NCBI RefSeq assembly: GCF_910589235.1
Contig: NC_060956.1
Span: 12,430,999 to 12,494,998, forward strand
Source: Vespa crabro
Lineage: Eukaryota; Arthropoda; Insecta; Hymenoptera; Vespidae
Length of the DNA: 64,000 nt
Reading direction: 5' to 3'
In this document: positions 53,225 to 64,000 of the stretch, piece by piece
How positions within the stretch are numbered: position 1 is the stretch's first letter
Layout of the letters: each line of letters starts with the position of its first letter
The notes under the pieces: model-generated
Told to the model about the DNA's origin: nothing
The model's database searches: none
The model's input: only the letters and a program-made list of their open reading frames with translations
Program-made: the position numbers and the translations under genes

Positions 53225-54489
53225 GTTAAGACATCAATTCCAAGATAGAAAAGATTTTTGATCTTCTGAAATACAATGTCCGAATAGATTGGTAACATTT
53301 TTCAAACTGTGGAACGAGTATTTTCACTGTTTTCATGATAATATTTCCGCATATAGCGGAATTCGCATGTGTCGATCAGGTTTCTCATTAATTATCATGT
53401 TAAAACACGCATTTACACATAGTCGGAAAGATATAATCTAGTTTCATTCTTTATTCTGCGTCGAAAGTATATAAAATCATTGAAATTGAATGAGATTTCA
53501 ACCTTTCGTTTTTCGACGATACAACTTTATGAGCATAAAATCGTATATTGGATATGAAACAAAGTTAAGACATCAATTCCAAGATAGAAAAGATTTTTGA
53601 TCTTCTGAAATACAATGTCCGAATCGATTGGTAACATTTTTCAAACTGTGGAACGAGTATTTTCACTGTTTTCATGATAATATTTCCGCATATAGCGAAA
53701 TTCACATGTGTTGTTCAGTTTTCTCGATAATTTTCATGTTAAAGCACGTATTTAAAAATAGTCGGAAAGAAATATTCTAGTTTCATTCTTTATTCTGCAT
53801 CGAAAGTATATAAAATCATTGAAATTGAATGTGATTTAAACCTTTCTTTTTTCGACGATACGCCTTTATGAGCATAAAATCGTATATACGATATGAAACA
53901 ATGTTAATACATCAATACCAAGATAAAAAGGATGTTTGATCTTCTGAAATACCATGTCTGAATAGATTGGTAACATTTTTCGTACTGTTGTCCGGGAAAA
54001 TTCATTGTTTTCACCATTTTACCTCAGCATATAGCGAAATTCGCATATGTCGATCAGGTTTCTCATTAATTATCATGTTAAAGCACGCATTTACACATAG
54101 TCGGAAAGATATAATCTAGTTTCATTCTTTATTCTGCGTCGAAAGTATATAAAATCATTGAAATTGAATGAGATTTCAACCTTTCATTTTTCGACGATAC
54201 GCCTTTATGAGCATAAAATCGTATATACGATATGAAACAAAGTTAAGACATCAATTCCAAGATAGAAAAGATTTTTGATCTTCTGAAATACAATGTCCGA
54301 ATAGATTGGTAACATTTTTCAAACAGTGGAACGAGTATTTTCACTGTTTTCATGATAATATTTCCGCATATAGCGGAATTCGCATGTGTCGATCAGGTTT
54401 CTCATTAATTATCATGTTAAAACACGCATTTACACATAGTCGGAAAGATATAATCTAGTTTCATTCTTTATTCTGCGTCGAAAGTATAT
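53225..54489 (+). repeat. C-D'-E2 plus truncated C up to the gap
   Basis: Starts are 53225 C (CAAACTGTGG variant), 53564 D', 53903 E2 and 54242 C, the last broken at 54489 after GTATAT. The break is due to the assembly gap and not to a biological junction. Confidence 0.87.
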
Positions 54490-54689
54490 NNNNNNNNNNN
54501 NNNNNNNNNNNNNNNNNNNNNNNNNNNNNNNNNNNNNNNNNNNNNNNNNNNNNNNNNNNNNNNNNNNNNNNNNNNNNNNNNNNNNNNNNNNNNNNNNNNN
54601 NNNNNNNNNNNNNNNNNNNNNNNNNNNNNNNNNNNNNNNNNNNNNNNNNNNNNNNNNNNNNNNNNNNNNNNNNNNNNNNNNNNNNNNNN
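54490..54689. other. Assembly gap of 200 N
   Basis: Exactly 200 N separate a C-type monomer, broken at its offset 247 (ending CGAAAGTATAT), from a B-type monomer resuming at offset 61 (AGATTGGTAAC). To keep the 339-bp phase the missing piece would be 152 bp plus a multiple of 339 bp. A length of 200 does not fit, so the N run is probably a placeholder for a join of unknown size. An unknown number of monomers may be missing. Confidence 0.97.
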
Positions 54690-54967
54690 AGATTGGTAAC
54701 ATTTTTCTTACTGTTGTCCGGGAAAATTCATTGTTTTCACCATTTTACCTCAGCATATAGCGAAATTCGCATATATCGATCAGGTTTCTCGATAATTATC
54801 ATGCTACAACACGTATTAACGCATAGTCGGAAAGAAATATTCTAGTTTCATTCTTTATTCTACGTCGAAAAAATATAAAATCATTGAAATTGAATGTGAT
54901 TTCAACCTTTCATTTTTCGACGATACGCCTTTATGAGCATAAAATCGTATATACGATATGAAACAAA
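54690..54967 (+). repeat. 5'-truncated B3 monomer after gap
   Basis: 278 bases from offset 61, with TTTTTCTTACTGTTGTCCGGG, CATATATCGATC, TATTCTACGTCG and an ATACGATATGAAACAAA end. The CTTACTG mark is shared with the B3 at 57002, so this monomer belongs to the lineage right of the gap. Confidence 0.85.
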
Positions 54968-56323
54968 GTTAAGACATCAATTCCAAGATAGAAAAGATTT
55001 TTGATCTTCTGAAATACAATGTCCGAATAGATTGGTAACATTTTTCAAACAGTGGAACGAGTATTTTCACTGTTTTCATGATAATATTTCCGCATATAGC
55101 GGAATTCGCATGTGTCGATCAGGTTTCTCATTAATTATCATGTTAAAACACGCATTTACACATAGTCGGAAAGATATAATCTAGTTTCATTCTTTATTCT
55201 GCGTCGAAAGTATATAAAATCATTGAAATTGAATGAGATTTCAACCTTTCGTTTTTCGACGATACAACTTTATGAGCATAAAATCGTATATTGGATATGA
55301 AACAAAGTTAAGACATCAATTCCAAGATAGAAAAGATTTTTGATCTTCTGAAATACAATGTCCGAATCGATTGGTAACATTTTTCAAACTGTGGAACGAG
55401 TATTATCACTGTTTTCATGATAATATTTCCGCATATAGCGAAATTCACATGTGTTGTTCAGTTTTCTCGATAATTTTCATGTTAAAGCACGTATTTAAAA
55501 ATAGTCGGAAAGAAATATTCTAGTTTCATTCTTTATTCTGCGTCGAAAGTATATAAAATCACTGAAATTGAATGTGATTTCAACCTTTCATTTTTCGACG
55601 ATACGCCTTTATGAGCATAAAATCGTATATACGATATGAAACAATGTTAATACATCAATACCAAGATAAAAAGGATGTTTGATCTTCTGAAATACCATGT
55701 CTGAATAGATTGGTAACATTTTTCGTACTGTTGTCCGGGAAAATTCATTGTTTTCACCATTTTACCTCAGCATATAGCGAAATTCGCATATGTCGATCAG
55801 GTTTCCCGATAATTATCATGCTACAACACGTATTAACGCATAGTCGGAAAGAAATATTCTAGTTTCATTCTTTATTCTACGTCGAAAAAATATAAAATCA
55901 TTGAAATTGAATGTGATTTCAACCTTTCATTTTTCGACGATACGCCTTTATGAGCATAAAATCGTATATACGATATGAAACAAAGTTAAGACATCAATTC
56001 CAAGATAGAAAAGATTTTTGATCTTCTGAAATACAATGTCCGAATAGATTGGTAACATTTTTCAAACTGTGGAACGAGTATTTTCACTGTTTTCATGATA
56101 ATATTTCCGCATATAGCGGAATTCGCATGTGTCGAACAGGTTTCTCATTAATTATCATGTTAAAACACGCATTTACACATAGTCGGAAAGATATAATCTA
56201 GTTTCATTCTTTATTCTGCGTCGAAAGTATTTAAAATCATTGAAATTGAATTAGATTTCAACCTTTCGTTTTTTGACGATACGCCATTATGAGCATAAAA
56301 TCGTATATACGATATGAAACAAT

Positions 56324-56662
56324 GTTAATACATCAATACCAAGAAAAAAAAGATGTTTGATCTTCTGAAATACAATGTCCGAATCGATTGGTAACATTTT
56401 TCAAACTGTGGAACGAGTAAGTTCAAAGATTTCACCATTTTATCTCAGCATATAGCGAAATTTACATGTGTTGTTCAGTTTTCTCGATAATTTTCATGTT
56501 AAAGCACGTAATTAAAAATAGTCGGAAAGAAATATTCTAGTTTCATTCTTTATTCTGCGTCGAAAGTATATAAAATCATTGAAATTGAATGAGATTTCAA
56601 CCTTTCGTTTTTCGACGATACGCCTTTATGAGCATAAAATCGTATATTGGATATGAAACAAA
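56324..56662 (+). repeat. D monomer with a short A-type conversion tract
   Basis: The start is B (GTTAATAC, with AAGAAAAAAAAGATG). The body is D (CCGAATCG, CAAACTGTGG, TTTACATGTGTTG, CACGTAATTAAAAATAG). At 56421-56447 it instead carries the A sequence GTTCAAAGATTTCACCATTT and TATCTCAGCA. At least two switches inside 30 bases indicate templated conversion rather than a single crossover. Confidence 0.85.
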
Positions 56663-58696
56663 GTTAAGACATCAATTCCAAGATAGAAAAGATTTTTGAT
56701 CTTCTGAAATACAATGTATGAATCGATTGGTAACATTTTTCAAACTGTTGTACGAGTAAGTTCAAAGATTTCACCATTTTATCTCAGCATATAGCGAAAA
56801 ACGCATATGTCGATCAGGTTTCTCGATAATTATCATGTTACAACACATATTTACGCATAGTCGGAAAGATATAATCTAGTTTCATTCTTTATTCTGCGTC
56901 GAAAAAATATAAAATCATTGAAATTGAATGTGATTTCAACCTTTCATTTTTCGACGATACGCCTTTATGAGCATAAAATCGTATATACGATATGAAACAA
57001 TGTTAATACATCAATACCAAGATAAAAAGGATGTTTGATCTTCTGAAATACCATGTCTGAATAGATTGGTAACATTTTTCTTACTGTTGTCCGGGAAAAT
57101 TCATTGTTTTCACCATTTTACCTCAGCATATAGCGAAATTCGCATATGTCGATCAGGTTTCTCGATAATTATCATGCTACAACACGTATTAACGCATAGT
57201 CGGAAAGAAATATTCTAGTTTCATTCTTTATTCTACGTCGAAAAAATATAAAATTATTGAAATTGAATGTGATTTCAACCTTTCATTTTTCGACGATACG
57301 CCTTTATGAGCATAAAATCGTATATACGATATGAAACAAAGTTAAGACATCAATTCCAAGATAGAAAAGATTTTTGATCTTCTGAAATACAATGTCCGAA
57401 TAGATTGGTAACATTTTTCAAACTGTGGAACGAGTATTTTCACTGTTTTCATGATAATATTTCCGCATATAGCGGAATTCGCATGTGTCGAACAGGTTTC
57501 TCATTAATTATCATGTTAAAACACGCATTTACACATAGTCGGAAAGATATAATCTAGTTTCATTCTTTATTCTGCGTCGAAAGTATTTAAAATCATTGAA
57601 ATTGAATGAGATTTCAACCTTTCGTTTTTCGACGATACGCCTTTATGAGCATAAAATCGTATATTGGATATGAAACAAAGTTAAGACATCAATTCCAAGA
57701 TAGAAAAGATTTTTGATCTTCTGAAATACAATGTATGAATCGATTGGTAACATTTTTCAAACTGTTGTACGAGTAAGTTCAAAGATTTCACCATTTTATC
57801 TCAGCATATAGCGAAAAACGCATATGTCGATCAGGTTTCTCGATAATTATCATGTTACAACACATATTTACGCATAGTCGGAAAGATATAATCTAGTTTC
57901 ATTCTTTATTCTGCGTGGAAAAAATATAAAATCATTGAAATTGAATGTGATTTCAACCTTTCATTTTTCGACGATACGCCTTTATGAGCATAAAATCGTA
58001 TATACGATATGAAACAAAGTTAAGACATCAATTCCAAGATAGAAAAGATTTTTGATCTTCTGAAATACAATGTCCGAATCGATTGGTAACATTTTTCAAA
58101 CTGTGGAACGAGTATTTTCACTGTTTTCATGATAATATTTCCGCATATAGCGAAATTCACATGTGTTGTTCAGTTTTCTCGATAATTTTCATGTTAAAGC
58201 ACGTATTTAAAAATAGTCGGAAAGAAATATTCTAGTTTCATTCTTTATTCTGCGTCGAAAGTATATAAAATCATTGAAATTCAATGAGATTTCAACCTTT
58301 CGTTTTTCGACGATACGCCTTTATGAGCATAAAATCGTATATTGGATATGAAACAAAGTTAAGACATCAATTCCAAGATAGAAAAGATTTTTGATCTTCT
58401 GAAATACAATGTATGAATCGATTGGTAACATTTTTCAAACTGTTGTACGAGTAAGTTCAAAGATTTCACCATTTTATCTCAGCATATAGCGAAAAACGCA
58501 TATGTCGATCAGGTTTCTCGATAATTATCATGTTACAACACATATTTACGCATAGTCGGAAAGATATAATCTAGTTTCATTCTTTATTCTGCGTCGAAAA
58601 AATATAAAATCATTGAAATTGAATGTGATTTCAACCTTTCATTTTTCGACGATACGCCTTTATGAGCATAAAATCGTATATACGAAATGAAACAAT

Positions 58697-59374
58697 GTTA
58701 ATACATCAATACCAAGATAAAAAGGATGTTTGATCTTCTGAAATACCATGTCTGAATAGATTGGTAACATTTTTCGTACTGTTGTCCGGGAAAAATTCAT
58801 TGTTTTCACCATTTTACCTCAGCATATAGCGAAATTCGCATATGTCGATCAGGTTTCTCGATAATTATCATGCTACAACTCGTATTAACGCATAGTCGGA
58901 AAGAAATATTCTAGTTTCATTCTTTATTCTACGTCGAAAAAATATAAAATCATTGAAATTGAATGTGATTTCAACCTTTCATTTTTCGACGATACAACTT
59001 TATGAGCATAAAATCGTATATTGGATATGAAACAAAGATAAGACATCAATTCCAAGATAGAGAAGATTTTTGATCTTCTGAAATACAATGTCCGAATCGA
59101 TTGGTAACATTTTTCAAACTGTGGAACGAGTATTTTCACTGTTTTCATGATAATATTTCCGCATATAGCGAAATTCACATGTGTTGTTCAGTTTTCTCGA
59201 TAATTTTCATGTTAAAGCACGTATTTAAAAATAGTCGGAAAGAAATATTCTAGTTTCATTCTTTATTCTGCGTCGAAAGTATATAAAATCATTGAAATTG
59301 ATGAGATTTCAACCTTTCGTTTTTCGACGATACGCCTTTATGAGCATAAAATCGTATATTGGATATGAAACAAA
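58697..59374 (+). repeat. The only length-variant monomers (340 and 338 bp)
   Basis: The B4-like monomer at 58697 has five A instead of four after CCGGG (about 58790), making 340 bp. The next monomer, D' at 59037, has TTGATGAG instead of TTGAATGAG (about 59299), making 338 bp. The two changes cancel. Both are single-base changes in A runs, so sequencing or polishing error is possible. Confidence 0.85.
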
Positions 59375-60052
59375 GTTAAGACATCAATTCCAAGATAGAA
59401 AAGATTTTTGATCTTCTGAAATACAATGTCTGAATCGATTGGTAACATTTTTCAAACTGTTGTACGAGTAAGTTCAAAGATTTCACCATTTTATCTCAGC
59501 ATATAGCGAAAAACGCATATGTCGATCAGGTTTCTCGATAATTATCATGTTACAACACATATTTACGCATAGTCGGAAAGATATAATCTAGTTTCATTCT
59601 TTATTCTGCGTCGAAAAAATATAAAATCATTGAAATTGAATGTGATTTCAACCTTTCATTTTTCGACGATACGCCTTTATGAGCATAAAATCGTATATAC
59701 GATATGAAACAATGTTAATACATCAATACCAAGATAAAAAGGATGTTTGATCTTCTGAAATACCATGTCTGAATAGATTGGTAACATTTTTCGTACTGTT
59801 GTCCGGGAAAATTCATTGTTTTCACCATTTTACCTCAGCATATAGCGAAATTCGCATATGTCGATCAGGTTTCTCGATAATTATCATGCTACAACACGAA
59901 TTAACGCATAGTCGGAAAGAAATATTCTAGTTTCATTCTTTATTCTACGTCGAAAAAATATAAAATCATTGAAATTGAATGTGATTTCAACCTTTCATTT
60001 TTCGACGATACGCCTTTATGAGCATATAATCGTATATACGATATGAAACAAA

Positions 60053-63000
60053 GTTAAGACATCAATTCCAAGATAGAAAAGATTTTTGATCTTCTGAAAT
60101 ACAATGTCCGAATAGATTGGTAACATTTTTCAAACTGTGGAACGAGTATTTTCACTGTTTTCATGATAATATTTCCGCATATAGCGGAATTCGCATGTGT
60201 CGAACAGGTTTCTCATTAATTATCATGTTAAAACACGCATTAACACATAGTCGGAAAGATATAATCTAGTTTCATTCTTTATTCTGCGTCGAAAGTATAT
60301 AAAATCATTGAAATTGAATGAGATTTCAACCTTTCGTTTTTCGACGATACGCCTTTATGAGCATAAAATCGAATATTGGATATTAAACAAAGTTAAGACA
60401 TCAATTCCAAGATAGAAAAGATTTTTGATCTTCTGAAATACAATGTCTGAATCGATTGGTAACATTTTTCAAACTGTTGTACGAGTAAGTTCAAAGATTT
60501 CACCATTTTATCTCAGCATATAGCGAAAAACGCATATGTCGATCAGGTTTCTCGATAATTATCATGTTACAACACATATTTACGCATAGTCGGAAAGATA
60601 TAATCTAGTTTCATTCTTTATTCTGCGTGGAAAAAATATAAAATCATTGAAATTGAATGTGATTTCAACCTTTCATTTTTCGACGATACGCCTTTATGAG
60701 CATAAAATCGTATATACGATATGAAACAATGTTAATACATCAATACCAAGATAAAAAGGATGTTTGATCTTCTGAAATACCATGTCTGAATCGATTGGTA
60801 ACATTTTTCAAACTGTTGTACGAGTAAGTTCAAAGATTTCACCATTTTATCTCAGCATATAGCGAAAAACGCATATGTCGATCAGGTTTCTCGATAATTA
60901 TCATGCTACAACACGAATTAACGCATAGTCGGAAAGAAATATTCTAGTTTCATTCTTTATTCTACGTCGAAAAAATATAAAATCATTGAAATTGAATGTG
61001 ATTTCAACCTTTCATTTTTCGACGATACGCCTTTATGAGCATAAAATCGTATATACGATATGAAACAAAGTTAAGACATCAATTCCAAGATAGAAAAGAT
61101 TTTTGATCTTCTGAAATACAATGTCCGAATAGATTGGTAACATTTTTCAAACTGTGGAACGAGTATTTTCACTGTTTTCATGATAATATTTCCGCATATA
61201 GCGGAATTCGCATGTGTCGAACAGGTTTCTCATTAATTATCATGTTAAAACACGCATTTACACATAGTCGGAAAGATATAATCTAGTTTCATTCTTTATT
61301 CTGCGTCGAAAGTATATAAAATCATTGAAATTGAATGAGATTTCAACCTTTCGTTTTTCGACGATACGCCTTTATGAGCATAAAATCGTATATTGGATAT
61401 TAAACAAAGTTAAGACATCAATTCCAAGATAGAAAAGATTTTTGATCTTCTGAAATACAATGTCTGAATCGATTGGTAACATTTTTCAAACTGTTGTACG
61501 AGTAAGTTCAAAGATTTCACCATTTTATCTCAGCATATAGCGAAAAACGCATATGTCGATCAGGTTTCTCGATAATTATCATGTTACAACACATATTTAC
61601 GCATAGTCGGAAAGATATAATCTAGTTTCATTCTTTATTCTGCGTGGAAAAAATATAAAATCATTGAAATTGAATGTGATTTCAACCTTTCATTTTTCGA
61701 CGATACGCCTTTATGAGCATAAAATCGTATATACGATATGAAACAATGTTAATACATCAATACCAAGATAAAAAGGATGTTTGATCTTCTGAAATACCAT
61801 GTCTGAATCGATTGGTAACATTTTTCAAACTGTTGTACGAGTAAGTTCAAAGATTTCACCATTTTATCTCAGCATATAGCGAAAAACGCATATGTCGATC
61901 AGGTTTCTCGATAATTATCATGCTACAACACGAATTAACGCATAGTCGGAAAGAAATATTCTAGTTTCATTCTTTATTCTACGTCGAAAAAATATAAAAT
62001 CATTGAAATTGAATGTGATTTCAACCTTTCATTTTTCGACGATACGCCTTTATGAGCATAAAATCGTATATACGATATGAAACAAAGTTAAGACATCAAT
62101 TCCAAGATAGAAAAGATTTTTGATCTTCTGAAATACAATGTCCGAATAGATTGGTAACATTTTTCAAACTGTGGAACGAGTATTTTCACTGTTTTCATGA
62201 TAATATTTCCGCATATAGCGGAATTCGCATGTGTCGAACAGGTTTCTCATTAATTATCATGTTAAAACACGCATTTACACATAGTCGGAAAGATATAATC
62301 TAGTTTCATTCTTTATTCTGCGTCGAAAGTATATAAAATCATTGAAATTGAATGAGATTTCAACCTTTCGTTTTTCGACGATACGCCTTTATGAGCATAA
62401 AATCGTATATTGGATATTAAACAAAGTTAAGACATCAATTCCAAGATAGAAAAGATTTTTGATCTTCTGAAATACAATGTCTGAATCGATTGGTAACATT
62501 TTTCAAACTGTTGTACGAGTAAGTTCAAAGATTTCACCATTTTATCTCAGCATATAGCGAAAAACGCATATGTCGATCAGGTTTCTCGATAATTATCATG
62601 TTACAACACATATTTACGCATAGTCGGAAAGATATAATCTAGTTTCATTCTTTATTCTGCGTGGAAAAAATATAAAATCATTGAAATTGAATGTGATTTC
62701 AACCTTTCATTTTTCGACGATACGCCTTTATGAGCATAAAATCGTATATACGATATGAAACAATGTTAATACATCAATACCAAGATAAAAAGGATGTTTG
62801 ATCTTCTGAAATACCATGTCTGAATCGATTGGTAACATTTTTCAAACTGTTGTACGAGTAAGTTCAAAGATTTCACCATTTTATCTCAGCATATAGCGAA
62901 AAACGCATATGTCGATCAGGTTTCTCGATAATTATCATGCTACAACACGAATTAACGCATAGTCGGAAAGAAATATTCTAGTTTCATTCTTTATTCTACG

Positions 63001-63781
63001 TCGAAAAAATATAAAATCATTGAAATTGAATGTGATTTCAACCTTTCATTTTTCGACGATACGCCTTTATGAGCATAAAATCGTATATACGATATGAAAC
63101 AAAGTTAAGACATCAATTCCAAGATAGAAAAGATTTTTGATCTTCTGAAATACAATGTCCGAATAGATTGGTAACATTTTTCAAACTGTGGAACGAGTAT
63201 TTTCACTGTTTTCATGATAATATTTCCGCATATAGCGGAATTCGCATGTGTCGAACAGGTTTCTCATTAATTATCATGTTAAAACACGCATTTACACATA
63301 GTCGGAAAGATATAATCTAGTTTCATTCTTTATTCTGCGTCGAAAGTATATAAAATCATTGAAATTGAATGAGATTTCAACCTTTCGTTTTTCGACGATA
63401 CGCCTTTATGAGCATAAAATCGTATATTGGATATTAAACAAAGTTAAGACATCAATTCCAAGATAGAAAAGATTTTTGATCTTCTGAAATACAATGTCTG
63501 AATCGATTGGTAACATTTTTCAAACTGTTGTACGAGTAAGTTCAAAGATTTCACCATTTTATCTCAGCATATAGCGAAAAACGCATATGTCGATCAGGTT
63601 TCTCGATAATTATCATGTTACAACACATATTTACGCATAGTCGGAAAGATATAATCTAGTTTCATTCTTTATTCTGCGTGGAAAAAATATAAAATCATTG
63701 AAATTGAATGTGATTTCAACCTTTCATTTTTCGACGATACGCCTTTATGAGCATAAAATCGTATATACGATATGAAACAAT
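60053..63781 (+). repeat. Young 1017-bp trimer HOR C-A-B5 (3.7 copies)
   Basis: C starts are 60053, 61070, 62087 and 63104. A starts are 60392, 61409, 62426 and 63443. B5 starts are 60731, 61748 and 62765. All copies share GTCGAACAGG in C, GATATTAAACAAAG at the C/A joint, GCGTGGAAAAAAT in A and ACACGAATTAACGC in B5. Copies from 61070 on appear identical by eye. The first differs in CGCATTAACAC and CGAATATTGG. This is the most homogeneous stretch of the window. Confidence 0.92.
61748..62086 (+). repeat. Representative B5-type monomer (B-A-B mosaic)
   Basis: The start is B (GTTAATAC, AAAAAGGATG, ATACCATG). The centre is A (GAATCGATTGG, CAAACTGTTGTACGAG, AAGTTCAAAG, GCGAAAAACGC). The back is B (CATGCTACAACACG, AATTAACGC, AAAGAAATATTC, TATTCTACGTCG). 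This is what an internal conversion tract from A into B3 would leave. Copies start at 60731, 61748 and 62765, with a partial variant at 63782. The donor class is adjacent in the same trimer. Confidence 0.88.
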
Positions 63782-64000
63782 GTTAATACATCAATACCAA
63801 GATAAAAAGGATGTTTGATCTTATGAAATACAATGTCTTAATCGATTGGTAACATTTTTCAAACTGTTGTACGAGTAAGTTCAAAGATTTCACCATTTTA
63901 TCTCAGCATATAGCGAAAAACGCATATGTCGATCAGGTTTCTCGATAATTATCATGCTACAACACGTATTAACGCATAGTCGGAAAGAAATATTCTAGTT
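63782..64000 (+). repeat. Partial B5 variant at window end
   Basis: 219 bases of a B5-like monomer with CTTATGAAATACAATGTCTTAATCG (A-type base at offset 50 and two private changes) and CACGTATTAACGC rather than CACGAATTAACGC. It breaks the perfect trimer and marks the right edge of the young amplified block. Confidence 0.8.

Larger units (their letters stand above)
1..54489 (+). repeat. 339-bp satellite array, left of gap (monomers 1-161)
   Basis: Direct head-to-tail tandem repeat. Monomer boundaries are marked by GTTAAGAC or GTTAATAC after ATATGAAACAA(A/T). These fall at 2, 341, 680, 1019 and so on to 54242, exactly 160 x 339 bp after the first, so no net indel accumulates. All copies have the same orientation and no foreign DNA is inserted. 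The last monomer is cut by the gap after 248 bases. Base 1 is the final base of a preceding monomer, so the array continues leftwards. A unit of 339 bp is close to two nucleosome repeats; that is an inference about chromatin, not something the sequence shows. Function is most likely heterochromatic or centromeric. Confidence 0.98.
54968..60052 (+). repeat. Mixed zone right of gap (monomers 163-177)
   Basis: The order is C, D', B3, C, D/A mosaic, A, B3, C, A, D', A, B4-like, D', A, B3. A monomers reappear for the first time since 32884. C monomers from 55985 carry GTCGAACAGG instead of GTCGATCAGG. A copies at 56663, 57680 and 58358 have AATGTATGAATCG. The A at 57680 has GCGTGGAAAAAAT. This zone shows more private substitutions per monomer than the others. 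Confidence 0.85.
54690..64000 (+). repeat. 339-bp satellite array, right of gap (about 27.5 monomers)
   Basis: This is the same satellite in the same orientation as left of the gap. Monomer starts are 54968, 55307, 55646, 55985, 56324, 56663, 57002, 57341, 57680, 58019, 58358, 58697, 59037, 59375, 59714, 60053 and every 339 bp after that to 63782. Only the monomers at 58697 (340 bp) and 59037 (338 bp) deviate in length. The window ends 219 bases into the last monomer, so the array continues to the right. Confidence 0.98.

Noticed and set aside
54430..54702. Minus-strand frame of 90 codons
   Set aside because: About 70 codons are the N gap. The frame is an artefact of reading N as open.
58924..59178. 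Near-identical 84-codon minus-strand frame
   Set aside because: Same location in the repeat. The same TAA is removed by a different substitution (AAAGATAAGAC). Two independent chance openings of one repeat frame do not make a gene, and the other B4/D' boundaries keep the stop.
1..64000. CRISPR array or bacterial repeat locus
   Set aside because: The units are 339 bp and similar throughout, with no short direct repeats separated by unique spacers, no leader and no cas genes.
1..64000. Transposon or LTR origin of the repeat unit
   Set aside because: No terminal repeats, target-site duplications, reverse transcriptase or transposase frames are visible in the unit, and copies are in strict head-to-tail register.
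1..64000. rDNA, histone or tRNA gene cluster
   Set aside because: No recognisable rRNA, tRNA or histone sequence in the monomer on either strand, and the longest frames are accidental.

Overview
The whole 64-kb window is satellite DNA. I find no gene, RNA gene, transposon or CRISPR array in it. It is one head-to-tail tandem array of about 189 monomers, each 339 bp, all on the same strand. A 200-N assembly gap (54490-54689) interrupts it, and the array runs off both ends of the window. Starting from position 2, monomer starts follow 339k-337 for k = 1 to 161, so there is no net indel over 54,240 bp. After the gap the phase is again 339 bp, apart from one 340-bp monomer followed by one of 338 bp. 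An AT-rich megasatellite of this size, with no mobile insertions and an unknown-size gap, indicates a eukaryotic chromosome-level assembly, most likely centromeric, pericentromeric or other constitutive heterochromatin. In the first 300 bases G+C is 91/300 (30%) and CpG occurs 13 times against about 7 expected. That suits a genome with little germline CpG methylation, such as many insects and other invertebrates. I cannot name the species.

Monomers fall into recurring classes, named here for this answer. A starts GTTAAGAC and has the CAAACTGTTGTACGAG middle. B starts GTTAATAC and has GTACTGTTGTCCGGG; sub-forms B1 to B4 differ at the 3' end. C has CAAACAGTGG, TCATTAATTATC and a GAATTC site. 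D has CAAACTGTGG and TTGTTCAGTT; D' is a derived D. E is a B front joined to a C-like back. B5 is a B monomer with an A-type central tract. A and B differ by about two dozen substitutions (about 7%). Copies within a class often differ by 0-5 bases.

The classes form higher-order repeats (HORs) in zones. 1-12205: mixed A/B/C/D, with a clear 2373-bp tandem duplication and a tandemly repeated A-B2-B1 trimer. 12206-23392: eleven 1017-bp A-B-D or A-B-C trimers, grouped partly into 2034-bp hexamers. 23054-35257: a 4746-bp duplication whose second copy is enlarged by amplification of a D-A-B3 trimer. 33224-54489: an A-free zone built on a 2034-bp hexamer C-D'-E-B4-D'f-E and its rearranged derivatives. 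54690-60052: a mixed zone after the gap. 60053-64000: a young, almost perfect 1017-bp trimer C-A-B5.

Nothing here acts as a pathway. The biological content is the evolutionary record of unequal crossover and gene conversion, plus sequence elements that most monomers keep: a 20-bp nearly invariant block, nested dyad symmetry and a 14-bp palindrome. These are candidates for chromatin or centromere function. Only three short ORFs appear, all accidental.
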